Shown piece after piece: positions 43,527 through 54,640 of a stretch of 64,000 bases of DNA (position 1 is the stretch's first letter; every line of letters begins with the position of its first letter). Source of the DNA: Adiantum capillus-veneris (lineage: Eukaryota; Streptophyta; Polypodiopsida; Polypodiales; Pteridaceae); the NCBI GenBank assembly GCA_014529385.2, contig CM043953.1:112038549-112102548 (forward strand). Reading direction: 5' to 3'. The translations under genes and the position numbers were made by a program. Below the pieces are notes generated by a model. The model searched no databases, was not told the DNA's origin, and saw nothing but the letters and a program-made list of their open reading frames with translations.

Positions 43527-45462
43527 TCATTCTAATTTTGCTTGTCCTAATCTATAAGGTGGTTTATAAACAAGCTTCGACTCTTGCATTAAATCAATAG
43601 CATAATCTAGTTTACCTCTTTTAGGAGGTTGAGTCTTTGGTATATCAATAGGAAAAACAAATATCCATTCTTCTAGCAATACTTTCAAATCACTAGAAGA
43701 AGATAAGGATAAATAGAAAAACCGATCTTTCACTTCCACATCAAAGTCCTTATTTATAACAGATCGATACCAAAGCGTATATATATCACAAGATTTTTCA
43801 TGTACAAGCTTTTGCAACTCAAGGACACGAATCAAAGGGATATTTTGGACATCATTCTTACCTTGTATAACAAACTTTTTACCTTCTTTTCAAGTTTTTG
43901 TGATTTTTTTTAATAAATACATTTCAAAGAGATCCTAGTCTCCATAACCATTCCCCTTCCCAAAACCAAGTTCGTAAAATCCATGTCAATAATTTTGAAG
44001 CCAATAATTTCTCTACACTCTTTTATCTCAACTTTCCCTATCTTCTTTTCTTCACCATGCATCATGGAGACAATATACTAGTGAGCACTTGATTGTTGAA
44101 AAAGTTTTAATTTCTTGACAAGAGCCTAATTCACAAAATTGTGTGTGGCAGAATCATCTATCATGACTCTAACCCTTTTCCCATATTTACAAACCCATGC
44201 ATTTTCACAAACTCATGTGGACCAAAACTTGATTTCCACATTCTTGTTGACAAACAACAATGGTGCTCCTTTTCCTTGCGCAACACGTCTATGAATTTAT
44301 ACTTTTCATTTTACCACTTATCAAAAGTGTTTGTGCCACATGGATTTGACTCTCTTATGATCCTTGTCAAGATGTTTACCCTTTTCATCATCCTTTCTTC
44401 TTTTGTTTAAGACAATTCCATTGAGAATGGTTGGGTGACAAACAAGTAAAGCACAAGTTTTCTTTTTTGGCCTTTGCAAAGTCCTCTTGGTTCAACCTAA
44501 GTCTTGTTACAATCCTCTTCTTAAACACTAGTTTACCCTCCTTATTAAATGGCAATTTCCTTTTCCCTTTTCGAAAGGGCCATGATACCTCCATATTTGT
44601 GGGTTTGGGCTCAATTTGAGTGGGATTAGATGCCGTCTAGATGCCATCAAATAAGTGTTATCTTCAAAAATTTGTGTAAATCTAATTTCTTCCTCCAAAG
44701 TTTTAGGTGCACTTCTTTTCACCACTTGCTTGAAATTTCCATGAATCTTGAGGATTATTTCTATGCCTAGCCCATTGCATGGCTTTATCCCAATCCTCTT
44801 GGTTTCTTTTTTATTCACTCTTTGGGAGGAATTATTGCACAAAAATGATCTCAAGTTCAACCCAATTCTCTCGAATTTTCTTGATTTTTTGAAACTCATC
44901 CACCACTTACAGGATTTTGGCCCCTATGATAGACTAGCCTTGAGTCAGAAAATACTCCATTGGGACCTATGCAGATCTTCCCATTTCTCTAGGAAAGGGT
45001 AGATGTCATTGACAACGTTTTATATCTTTGACGATGAAATTTTCTTAAGGCTTGGATTGGGTTTGAAGAGGAGGTATCAGTCTTTCTACACATGGTTCAT
45101 AACATGGAATACATGTTTGAATAAGGTGGTGTAGAAGGCGGGAACCAATCCCAAGTAGGACTGGCAGGTGAAGGAAGCTTCTAGGAGCAGTAACCAATGA
45201 TTTACCTAGTAATTGACAATGCACCTATTACTCATTTTGTATAGCTTTTGACTCTTTAGAATCTACACTAATCTATGTCCAGAGCCACTTGTGCTCTTGT
45301 AATAATATTGGTGCACTCTCTCTCTTGTTTTATGATAAAGACAACTTTTGGAATATCAAATGCTCCAAGTGTACTCTGTGTTAAGTATGGAGCCTGATTT
45401 ACCTTGTAATTTTTTGTGTTAAAGCGCACATTTGTAAGGCCCCCATTATGAGGAGAAGCCAT
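43527..45462 (-). mobile_element. Ty3/gypsy remnant C
   Basis: Minus-strand pieces in gypsy order. 45462-45268 is a possible gag start. 44899-44388 is the gag C-terminus with an intact CCHC knuckle C-F-T-C-L-S-P-N-H-S-Q-W-N-C. 43835-43527 is the protease-RT linker, ending near V-Y-K-P-P-Y-R-L, the start of RT (normally P-P-x-R-P-Y-R). RT itself, RNase H and integrase are missing. Many stops; an old relic. Confidence 0.7.
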
Positions 45463-45821
45463 CGTGCCTGAAGAAAAATCACTTGCTGGAAACCAAAATT
45501 TTAACGGCCAAAAATCAGGGGCAACTTTAGGGGCCTTGGGGACGGAAGCCCCCGAGACTTTCTTTTTTCCTTCGCCGGATTATTATGGCCGGACGGTAGC
45601 CGGAAAGTGGTCGGAAAACAACCGGTACGGTTGGCCGGGGGCCGGTAGTCAATGGCCGGTGGCCGGTGGTCGGAAGTCAAGCCGGTGGCCGAATTCAAAA
45701 GCGGACTTGCCTTCTCAAGGGAGGCCACACATGGGCGGATTGAAGGGTCCGATTTGGACTTATTCACACAAGGGAGGCTACACATGGCTGCCTCTCATAA
45801 GAGAGGGCAGCCCTTTTGGCC

Positions 45822-45830
45822 TATAAAAAG
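45822..45830 (+). promoter_or_regulatory. LTR promoter TATA box
   Basis: TATAAAAAG, about 340 bp before the PBS, the usual place for the U3 promoter. Confidence 0.6.
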
Positions 45831-46028
45831 AGGCCATTTCTACACACATTTCATAGTGTGAAGTTGATGCAACAAGGTGAGTGTGAGGTGGTGAGAGTGA
45901 AGCAAGGCGGGAGCTTCATTAAGGGTATAATCCCTTTGTAGACTACTTCTTGTTTTGAAGTACTAAATCCATTGAGTGGCTGCTTTCCCGTGGACGTAGC
46001 CCACATTGGGTGAACCATGTATATTGTG

Positions 46029-46029
<1 letters not shown>

Positions 46030-46078
<49 letters not shown>
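46030..46078. repeat. (CT)n microsatellite in LTR
   Basis: About 24 CT units in the leader part of the copia LTR. Confidence 0.95.
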
Positions 46079-46081
<3 letters not shown>

Positions 46082-46167
46082 CGATAATCTTGTGTATGTA
46101 AATTTGTCTCTCTCCATTAAGTAATCTACTCAATTATCAATTTAGCTACGCCTTATTTCCTAACAAC

Positions 46168-46178
46168 TGGTATCAGAG
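46168..46178 (+). promoter_or_regulatory. Primer binding site of Tnt1-like copia
   Basis: TGGTATCAGAG, matching the initiator tRNA-Met complement, two bases after the LTR end. Confidence 0.88.
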
Positions 46179-46229
46179 AAAGGTTTTCTCGTAGCTAAAT
46201 TATCTCAAGGAAAGGATTCCTTGAATTGA

Positions 46230-47719
46230 GTGAGAGTTATGGCGGAGGAATGGAAGCTCAAGATTGAGAAGTTCAACGGCAAAAACTACCAACATTGGAA
46301 GATGCAGATTGAAGACTATCTCTACGAGAAGGACCTCTATTTGCCACTAGGCGGTCTTGCAAGGAAGTCCGCAATGATGGCAGATGAAGCATGGATTGTC
46401 CTTGATCAAAAGGCATTGGGAACAATCCAGTTAAGCTCAGCGTCAATGGTGGCCTTCAATGTTTCAAAGATGAAGACCACGGAGGACTTGATGAAGTCAC
46501 TTGACGAATTCTACGAGAAACCATCGGCATCCAATAAGGTATTTCTTATGAAGCGCTTGTTCAATCTAAATATGACAAAGAATGGTTCAATTGCAAAACA
46601 CCTAAATGACTTTAACACAAATATAAGTCAACTTCGATCGGTGAAAATCAATTTCGATGACGAAGTGCGAGCTCTCCTTATACTATCATCTCTACCGAAT
46701 AGTTGGGACAGCCTTGTGATGGCTGTAAGTAATTCTATTTCTGGCACAAATAATCTTAAGTTTGATGATGTTGTGGGTGTTCTCCTAAGAGAGGAAATAC
46801 GAAGGAGAAGCACAAGAGAATCATCAAGTGCTGCACTGTCAGTAGAAACAAGAGGAAGGCCTAAGGAGAGGTTCAAAAATCAAAAGGTTCGTGATCGCTC
46901 AAGGCGGAGTAGGTCACGCACAAAGTCAGTTCTTGAATGTTGGAACTGCGGCAAGAAGGGCCACGTCAAGAAGGATTGCTGGTCCAAGAAGAAGAAGGAG
47001 ACGAGTCTCAAGACAACAAGACAACATCGGAGGCCAACGTGGCAAGTAAAGTAGAGCAAGATGCTCTAACTCTCTCATTAGAAAATGTGTCTAATTCCCA
47101 GATAGTAGATTCTGGGGCTTCATTCCATGCGACACCACACAAGCAACATTTCCAAGACTACACCAAAGGTAATTTTAGGTATGTATACTTGGGAGATGAC
47201 GAAGCTTGTGAGATTGTTGGCAAAGGTACATTTTCTGTCAACACTGCTAACGAAAATGAATGGAAGCTTAAAGATGTTAGGCATGTTCCTTCTCTTCGCA
47301 AAAATTTGATCTCTACAGGAAAATTGGACGATGAAGGTCACAACATTGCATTCGGAAACAAACGGTGGAAGATCTCAAAGGGATCTTTGGGGGTTGCCAA
47401 AGGAGAAAAGGTCGGTACACTTTACTTGTGTACAGTTAGCACACAACCTTCAGGTTGTGCAGCAACTACAGAAGTTGACAGTGCGATGTGGCACTACCGC
47501 CTTGGGCATATGAGTGCCAAAGGAATGCAAATCCTTCAAACAAAGAAGCTTCTACCAGGTTTGAAATAAGTGGACTTAGAGTTCTGTGAAGATTGTGTTT
47601 ATGGTAAACAAAAGAGGGTGAAATTTCAAAAATCAAGAAATGAAAGAAAAAATAAAAAACTTGAGTTGGTTCATTCTAATGTTTGGGGTCCTGCAAGTAC
47701 ACCATCACTTGGTGGCTAT
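46230..47719 (+). pseudogene. Gag-protease and start of integrase of Tnt1-like copia, truncated
   Basis: Gag from ATG 46230: W-K-L-K-I-E-K-F-N-G-K-N-Y-Q-H-W-K and L-P-N-S-W-D (274 aa), knuckle C-W-N-C-G-K-K-G-H-V-K-K-D-C. A frameshift near 46985 leads to 46937-47569 with protease I-V-D-S-G-A-S-F-H-A-T and GAG-pre-integrase M-W-H-Y-R-L-G-H-M-S. A TAA at 47567 precedes C-E-D-C and V-H-S-N-V-W-G-P-A-S-T-P-S-L-G-G-Y, where integrase is cut by the CC-family LTR. The Asn in H-S-N-V-W replaces the first catalytic Asp. Confidence 0.9.
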
Positions 47720-48732
47720 TAGACGGATACGCCGCGACGGACGTCAGCACAGCAAGAACTCACCTAGCATATAATGTCAGCTAAGGATGAAGCTCGACCC
47801 GCAGGCGCGTGGAAGCAAGCATAAGGTGTCAACCTACACTCGACCGACTCCTAACTAATTCCTACAGAGGTCTCTACCAATTGTCTAAGTCACAGCCTTC
47901 AAGAGTGCATAAGACGAAACTTCCTACAATGCTTTCTAGAGCCGAACACCCATCAAACAATCTTGAAACACCATAGAACTTGAAGGAGACCCTACTAATA
48001 CCAATAGGTCTCTCTCCCTAAGGTCTATGAACCAAAACCCCAACCCAAAACACCCAGTGCAAAATCACGTAGGATGTCTGGCCGAAATCTGCAGGTCTTC
48101 GTTTCCGAAATCTGAAGTGTCTAATGTGTAGTTCTACTCAATGTGAACGCGTGGATGTATGGCCAGAATCTGCAGGTCTTCGTTTCCAAAATATAAAGTG
48201 TCTAATGTGTAGTTCTACTCAATGTGAACGCGTGGATATGCTACAATGCAAAATAGGACAACATATGCTCACCCAAACACCAGATGAATCTCGTAGAAGG
48301 AGCTCGCAAAACCGGACCGTACGCGCGCAATGTAGGTATTGGTGCGTAGCTCTCATTGGGGGCAACACACTGCACTTCTCCGCACTCGATTTCAACCACC
48401 AGAGCACACGTAGCGTCAAGATGAAGCTCACACTCTCTCTCGTACACAGTACGCTCACTCACAGACTTCAAAACTTCTTTTAAAAATGACAAAAGGTCCT
48501 TCATTAAGGTCAAAAAGTGGTATATATACCTTACAATTCTCAAACCCTAAAGTTTCAAAATCAACCATCTACTCAATCTAACTTATCAAAACTAGGATAC
48601 AATGTGGAAACTTTTGTAAGTCCCAATATTTACAAGGTGAAAAATCACGTTTTCCTCGATGAATGAATAATTACAAAAATAATAATCTTCCGAGTAGTTA
48701 GTTGTCGTGGGGTGTGTCCAGCTTCTAACACT
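47720..48732 (-). repeat. 3' LTR of second CC-family element
   Basis: Minus strand start TGTTAGAAGC after the polypurine tract. TATATATA at about 48521-48528 is a promoter candidate. A ~80-bp segment with CTGCAGGTCTTCGTTTCC and CTACTCAATGTGAACGCG is tandemly duplicated at about 48083-48238. The outer end is inferred from the break in the copia integrase. Confidence 0.6.
48083..48238. repeat. ~80-bp direct duplication in the LTR
   Basis: Two copies starting with GGCC(G/A)GAA(A/T)CTGCAGG and ending GAACGCGTGGAT, differing at a few bases. Confidence 0.9.
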
Positions 48733-48782
48733 CCCCCTCTCCTTGCTCATGTCGTCCTCGACATGGCCACTGATCTTCTTCT

Positions 48783-49730
48783 TCATCGTATCGTTTCTCG
48801 CATATTTAGCAGTGATTCGTATCTTGCATGCAGGTTCATCATTGTCGGGCAAAAAATGTCAGTGTTTATTGTGAAGAAGCTTGTGTAGAACGCTTCTTCA
48901 AAAGCCTGGAGGTGATAGGATGGTAGAAATATTATCCTCTGATACATTGCATGTATCACCTCCTTGGAACGCTGACCAGACAGATCATAAGCACATCTGT
49001 AAGTATCCTGGAAGAAAAAGATGTTGTTGGTCACCTGGCCTGGCTTGAAAGTCTTAAACACTGCTAAGAGGGTTTTGCAGATTTTCTTCATCATAATGCA
49101 TGTAAGGTCAGGTGAGACAGTGAACAACTTGATGGCGCCCGTTAGGGTTTTCACCATGTATTGGACACTTATTCTCTCACCTGCCTTCAAGCCCGGCAGC
49201 TTAGGGTAATTCGGCCAAGTGGGTTGGCTCCTTTGCAAGATTTTCTGCGCTTTCCGCGTCCTGATCCTTGGTAGAGGACAAAAGCTGAGGTTGTCTCTTA
49301 TATTTTTCGGTGCCTCTACCAAGTGGATTAGGTATTGTGGGTACTTTGTGAGCCAGGCCTTCCTACACTTTGGCTGAGAATCAACAATTAGCCTGACCCC
49401 TTCTGGTTGTGAGGTATTTGCATTGTAAAGTGGTACGGTCGGCTCTTCTCTTATCCGCTTGTTGATGGTGGCTGCCTCATATTTCAACAATGGATATGGG
49501 AGAGAGGGTTGAAGCCACTCGCGCCTGAGGATATTGGCATCGATCTTCTGAATGGTCATAGACTTAAAAACCCTCTGCTCCCACTCCAAGGCTTCCTTTG
49601 TTGTCTCTCTGAGCTCCACCTCTATTGCTTTACGCAACTTTTCTTCCTCTTCCTGTGTTAGATCCTGTGGCTCTTGAGAGGATCCTTCTAGGATTTCCTC
49701 TTGCATAGGGGTGTCCATCGGATCTGCCAC
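48783..49730 (-). pseudogene. CC-family protein, conserved C-terminal domain
   Basis: A 315-residue open frame. It starts in an acidic coiled-coil (E-E-E-E-K-L-R-K), then the conserved part: W-E-Q-R-V-F, S-L-P-Y-P-L-L-K-Y, C-P-L-P-R-I-R-T-R, Q-P-T-W-P-N-Y-P-K-L-P, Q-Y-M-V-K-T-L-T-G-A-I. A more hydrophobic stretch follows (V-F-K-T-F-K-P-G-Q, Q-A-F-E-E-A-F-Y). The same motifs occur in order at 15815-16321. No catalytic motif was recognised. Coding-like sequence runs on in other frames to the polypurine tract. Confidence 0.65.
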
Positions 49731-50880
49731 ATTTTCTAAGTCAATGCCCTCATTGGTTGCTGGCCCTGTGCTCTCTGGCTCTCCTGCTTGCTATCCTTTC
49801 AACTCCTCAATTTGCCTCAGGAGTTTTTGCTTTTCCGTTTCCGCTTCTTCGCCCATATTCACGAGGAGATCATTTAATTCGGCGTTTATTCTCTCCGCCT
49901 CCTCGAGCTTTCTTTTCATACTTTCTACTTCCGCTTGCAGGGCTTTTTTCTCTTCTTCCATTCTTGATTGCATGAGGATAGATCCTTCTGCCATCATCAA
50001 TCTTTGATTTTTCTCTAGAGTCAGCTCCTTCTGAAGTTCTTGCATCTGTTCTTCATAGAGTTGACTCTCTGTAGTGATGTGAGTTGAGCTAGTAGCTTTG
50101 ACTCTGGCAGGTGATGCTCGTAGCCTCTGGATGGTCTGATCTTTTACTTTGAGTTGGTCCTTGAGCTCAAGGACCTCATCCTAGCTTGCTTCTTGATCTA
50201 TCTCCGCCTTTTCTTTGGCATTTCTCATGGCTTCTACTTCTTTAGACTCTTCTGCCATTTGTAGTGTCAGGTTATCTCTTTCCCCCCCGGCATCTAGCAG
50301 TGATTTGCTGAGCTGCTGACATTCTTCTTCAAGTTCTTGCATTCTTTTTGTTGCTGCTTGATTTGCTTCCTCCATTGCCTGGCATTTTTGCAGTGCCCTT
50401 GCTAGGCTAGCCTATAGCTCAGCTTCCCTCTCTTTCTGCCTTTGGCTTTGTCCTTGTAGAGAATCTACTTCCATCTTAATCTTCACTTCAGTGTCCTTGA
50501 GAGCTACCATCTCTCTTTCTGAAGCCATGGATTGCGCTCTCAACCCGGTTAGCTTCGTCATCACCACGTCCCATTCGTTGTAGGGCGGGTGCAGGTCCAT
50601 TGTATCTGTGGCAGTTTCTTTTAATTCCACCAGCCTAATGCCTTGCATTGGTTCTTTAGGCCCTGTGCTCGCCAAGTCGAATGCGACTGTGGCGGCTTCT
50701 TCCTTTGTGTATCCTGCAGCTAGCAGGTCCAAAAAGTTGTGATAAGAATCCTCTAATTATTTTTTCTCACTTCGAGGCTTAGCCTCTTCTTTTGGCTCCA
50801 ACTCCGGCTCCTGGCTCTGCTCTTGCTTGGCCTCTTCCCGTTCTTCTGGCTTGGGGGGGGGGCGGTGGTGACGGTTGTGG
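49731..50880 (-). pseudogene. CC-family protein, coiled-coil region
   Basis: 50732-50412, 50375-50181 and 50045-49791 are three frames of the same Glu/Lys/Leu/Ala-rich, heptad-like sequence (for example E-A-E-R-I-N-A-E-L-N-D-L-L, K-L-L-R-Q-I-E-E-L). Stops lie between them. Near 50851-50861 a run of ten G (C on the coding strand) encodes a Pro stretch and marks a probable slippage frameshift. Confidence 0.6.
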
Positions 50881-50925
50881 GCTGGGTTTAGGGCTGGCCG
50901 TTAGAGATGTAGGCTTGCCCTTTAA

Positions 50926-52246
50926 CACTAGGTTGGTAACCTAACAGGACATAAAAGTGTCCTTTCAGGGTTTTGAAAAAACCCTCCAAAACCATAGTAG
51001 ATCCACTCATTTTGTAAAATCCTTTCATGAGGTTATAGTTCAAGGCCTACTACACATGGAAAAAATAATAAACTTGAAAAATTTCTCATCTGTTGGTCAC
51101 ACCAAGCCTCCAAAGTTGATGGACCAGTACATTTTCATGAAAACAGTCATTTCTTATGTTTTGTTGCATAAAAATAAGATTAGGGATTTTTGTAGGAATT
51201 GAGATAAATTCCCTAGTTAACTTCAATGGGTTGGTGATTAGAACATATGATTTCTTCTCACTCACTATTTTTTGTTTTGCCAAAATAAATAGGTACAAAA
51301 AAGTTGAATTTTTACCATTCTGCAAACCTATCATCAAAGTTTCCATAGCCACGCTCAATACAAATAATATATGCATGTTTTCTTAGTTCCCTATTGTCCT
51401 TTAGGTTCATAAGGAGCCATGGATCATGTCAAAAGAATAATACATCTCTTACCAAGGGGAACCTTGAGGACAAATATGAAGTGCTAAATACAGCAAACAT
51501 GAAAAAACTGGGTTCAACATTATGAGTTGTGGAATCCCATAGAAACTATTCAATATCTAGCCAAATTTAATCCTCATGACTAGATATGGTTACTACCTAC
51601 AAAATGCATGTAGTTATCACAAGAAACTAACAATATTGAAAAAGCTATACTTGATATACTAGAATGTTTCGTTTTCTTCTATAATTGAAAAAATCAACCA
51701 TCGTTGTCTACTATGCAAAATAGGGTATTAGGTGCCCTAAAAATCAAGGAATATTAGCTTTATGTTACAATATGCGACATAGAAAATCAAACCTGCATTT
51801 GGATATTATGAAAGCCACCAAAAAAATCATAGAAGAGCTAAAATTGGCTAAAAAACAGGATTTGACAATTTTTGTAATTTGGTCATAACTTACAACTTTA
51901 ACATTTATTTCTCCCTAGAAGAAACAGGACATGTTGAGGACTACTAAAGATAGTTCTCTAGCATTATAGACCTCACAAACATGAATTCTAGAGTGGTATA
52001 GTTGCAAAAAGTTGAAAAAAGCCAAAAACAGGACCCGTTTTTTCACACAGTTTAGGTTGTGAAATGTCGTGCAAGGAGAAGGTTAAAGATGGAATTGATA
52101 TTCCAAAAAAATGTCGAGTTTTTTTCAGCTCATGAGACAACTTTCTAGATAGATAGAACCTCAAAATCCATTTTGAAACTCTTGACATAATTCAAGGAAA
52201 ATGGTCACTTAACAGGACATAAAAGTGTCCCATTACCAACCTAGTG
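50926..52246. mobile_element. Non-autonomous TTAA-flanked DNA element, copy 2, inside the CC-family gene
   Basis: Starts CACTAGGTTGGTAAC and ends with inverted TTACCAACCTAGTG, flanked by TTAA at 50922-50925 and 52247-52250. 1321 bp, inverted relative to the copy at 2616-3954 and similar over its length. Removing the element with one TTAA joins the CC-family frame as GATTTAAAGGGC, reading D-L-K-G without a break. This empty-site reconstruction confirms both ends and the duplicated target. Confidence 0.85.
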
Positions 52247-52250
52247 TTAA

Positions 52251-53607
52251 ATCTCTGTCTGCTTTGGGTTTTCTTTCTCTTTCTTGGCTCTCTTGCTCAT
52301 CTAGCAGTTTCTGCCGTATTTGATCCACTTCCTCCTCTATGAAAGGGACATGCGGTATATTTTCTTATACGGCATCAAGAATCTCAAAGTTCTTGATATA
52401 GTCCTCGAATCTGTCCCTTTGCACTCTTCGGGATGATCCCGACATAGCTTCTAGAGATGGCTTCCAGAGTTCACTTAAATCACCCTTAAGGGCTCTCTCT
52501 ACTCGGAAGACCTCCATCAACCTCTCTTTGTGACCTTGTTTCTTTTGCAGGTACTTGGGTAAATTCCTTTTTTCCTTTCTTTTGCTCCGGCTGCTCCTCT
52601 TGAACTGGCTCTAGCCATCTCTTCAGTCTTGTATCCACCCTTGGTGCTCTTTGAGGCTCGTCTTCTTTGTCTTCTTTTAGCCGCAGCCAGTCGTTCTGAG
52701 GCGGGGGTTCACGCCACCTTCCTTTGGCGTGTAGTGCCCCATAAATCACCGTAGTGATTAGTTCTCCTAGCACAATATAGGTTGCCTTCTTGTTACCCAT
52801 CTTTACTAGGTTGTCATGTATATATGCTGCATAATTGATTATCTTTGGGGTTCCTTTCATCATTGCCCAAGTGAATGTCGTGGAAATTGCACCTAGCAGC
52901 ATTCTGTACTTCTGTGGCCTCTTCGTACACATGTGGAAGTATTGGTTGTACAACTGGCTCATGATTGCCACTCTTGGGTTGGCAATATCTTCAAAGGTGT
53001 AATTCCCTTTCTTCTCATTGTACACCTTTACCCCATCTCTTCTTTTCGTTACACTATCCCCCTTGTTGGAGAGGTCTAGTGCATCTGCTACAACCTGCTC
53101 AGTGATGATTATCTCTATTTCTGGCCTGCCTCGTAGATCTGTTACTTTGGCCACTCCATACTCTTTGATGGTTGTCACAAACTCCCAGACTCACTTTATG
53201 TCCACACCTGCCGGTATTCCTTCAAAGTAGTTGTGGAGATCAATCTTCTCCAAGTACTCGGCCATCTTGCTTCTTATGAACTCATTTAGTTCTTGCGGCA
53301 GCATTGGTAGCTCGATAACATTTCCTTCAGTGTCTTTGAACACTCCTTGGTAGATCTTTAGGTCGTTGGACTCTAACAGATCTTCTTGTATCCATGTGCT
53401 GGTGGGCTTTAGTGCTCCTTCTGGAATGACGAAAGGTTCCACTTCTTCCAGGGAATTCTTGATGGTCATTCTTTTCTTCTTTGCCGGTGACTTCGCGGCT
53501 GCCATAGATCCTGTTGCACTCAGTAGTCCGAAGTTAGCGTTTCTTCTTTGCTGGTGACGTCGCGGCTGCCATAGATCCTGTTGCACTCAGTAGTCCGAAG
53601 TTAGCAT
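52251..53607 (-). pseudogene. CC-family protein, N-terminal domain
   Basis: ATG near 53561-53507 (M-A-A-A-K/T-S-P-A-K-K-K-R), then I-Y-Q-G-V-F-K-D-T-E-G-N-V-I and F-I-R-S-K-M-A-E-Y-L. After one stop near 53189 it continues at 53178: V-T-D-L-R-G-R-P-E-I-E-I, Y-T-F-E-D-I-A-N-P-R-V-A-I-M-S, K-Y-R-M-L-L-G-A-I, and I-V-L-G-E-L-I-T-T-V-I-Y-G-A. The layout resembles the plant putative-transposon-protein domain that accompanies some plant repeats, but this is by eye. It then becomes charged and runs to the TTAA insertion; one stop near 52366. Confidence 0.55.
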
Positions 53608-53608
53608 T
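53480..53608. repeat. ~65-bp direct duplication over the start codon
   Basis: CGCGGCTGCCATAGATCCTG and the following CAGTAGTCCGAAGTTAGC occur twice. On the minus strand each copy carries an ATGGCAGCCGCGA start, so there are two candidate start codons in series. Confidence 0.9.
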
Positions 53609-53737
53609 TTTTCCATGTTAGCTGCTAAACTAAGTTTTACTTATCCAAATGACTTGAAAATTGAAAATAAAGCTTACAAGGAACTTGTGAAGCTGTGCAT
53701 GTGCTCAAGGTGCAAATCTGGCCAAAATTTTCCATTT

Positions 53738-54640
53738 AGACATCCTACGCGTAGGATGTCTTATTCATCAGAATTGGTTCATACTTGTCATGCTGGTAGT
53801 GCATGGCTCATGGAACATGGCTATATCCTTGGATTTGGATTTGGATATCAAAAAGTGGATTTTTGGGCTGATTCAGGCTTTAGGTCACAAATTGGGTAGA
53901 AAGTCTATCATAGGTAGCAATTGATGTCCAAATGGGTTGAAAATTGGTATATGGGCTCATGGCACCATGGTATTTGGGCTCATGGCACCATGGTATTGGC
54001 TCCCATGATGTCACTCTTTGCACAGAAGGCCTAATTTATGATGGAGACATCCTACACGTAGAATGTCTTTTTCATCAAAATGTCATGAAATTTGTTCTGT
54101 GGGTAGTCCTTGGCCTATGGAACATGGCCATGCTCTTGGATTTGGATTTGGACAAGGATTGATGCTTGCAAGGGCCTGTGTGGTGTTTTTGGGCTCAAAA
54201 AGTGTATCTTGAAGGTGTTGGGGATCAAAAATGATTAGAATGGCTTCAAAATTGATATATGCGCTCTTGGTGATGAGGAGATTGGATCTGGAATGAACAA
54301 ACATCCTCTGCAGGCCAAAAAAGTCAAATAGACATCCTACGCATAAGATGTCTTTTTCACCATTTTTTTCTTTTGACCACACAGATTGGTTGTTGATGTG
54401 TTGGTGAGTGTGTTGTGCAAGTTTCATGTGATTTGGACAAGATTTGGTACGTCTATGGCCCATTATTGCCTCTACGCCCTAACTTTGCGTTTTTTCATGC
54501 ATATCAGGTCAATTTTGGTCCAAATGTGATGAGACTTGGTGGATAGCATGTGAAGGTCATTCAGAAAATGTGTATGATGAAAAATGTTGGAGTTTGTGCC
54601 CAGAAGTGTCCTTGAGACATCCTATGCGTAGGATGTCTCC
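53738..54640. repeat. ~290-bp tandem repeats with a palindromic box
   Basis: The palindrome (half GACATCCTACG plus its reverse complement) occurs at about 53739, 54045, 54332 and 54614, i.e. every 282-306 bp. The first is a perfect 22-bp palindrome and the others carry one to three changes. Between the boxes, shared words such as CTATGGAACATGGCC and TTGGATTTGGATTTGGA show diverged tandem units. A short 27-bp direct repeat (GGGCTCATGGCACCATGGTAT) lies near 53950. Confidence 0.8.

Larger units (their letters stand above)
45464..46165 (+). repeat. 5' LTR of Tnt1-like copia (outer end approximate)
   Basis: Inner end fixed by CTAACA before the PBS. TATAAAAAG at 45822-45830 gives a promoter. A (CT)n tract of about 48 bp lies at 46030-46078. 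The outer end near 45464 is a guess. Only one LTR is present because the 3' half of the element is missing. Confidence 0.6.
47720..53607 (-). mobile_element. CC-family LTR element, second copy, encoding a coiled-coil protein and no polymerase
   Basis: Minus strand: an open coding region from about 53607 to 48747, polypurine tract 48746-48733, then a ~1 kb LTR. The element shares its protein C-terminus, polypurine tract and TGTTAG LTR start with 15316-17185. It carries no protease, RT or integrase. Its 5' LTR was not recognised. It interrupts the Tnt1-like copia at 47719 and is itself split by the TTAA-flanked element. Confidence 0.7.

Noticed and set aside
50926-52246. Reading the CACTAG ends as a CACTA-superfamily element
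   Set aside because: CACTA elements make a 3-bp direct duplication. Here the flanks are TTAA on both sides and the empty-site reconstruction fits TTAA or TA.
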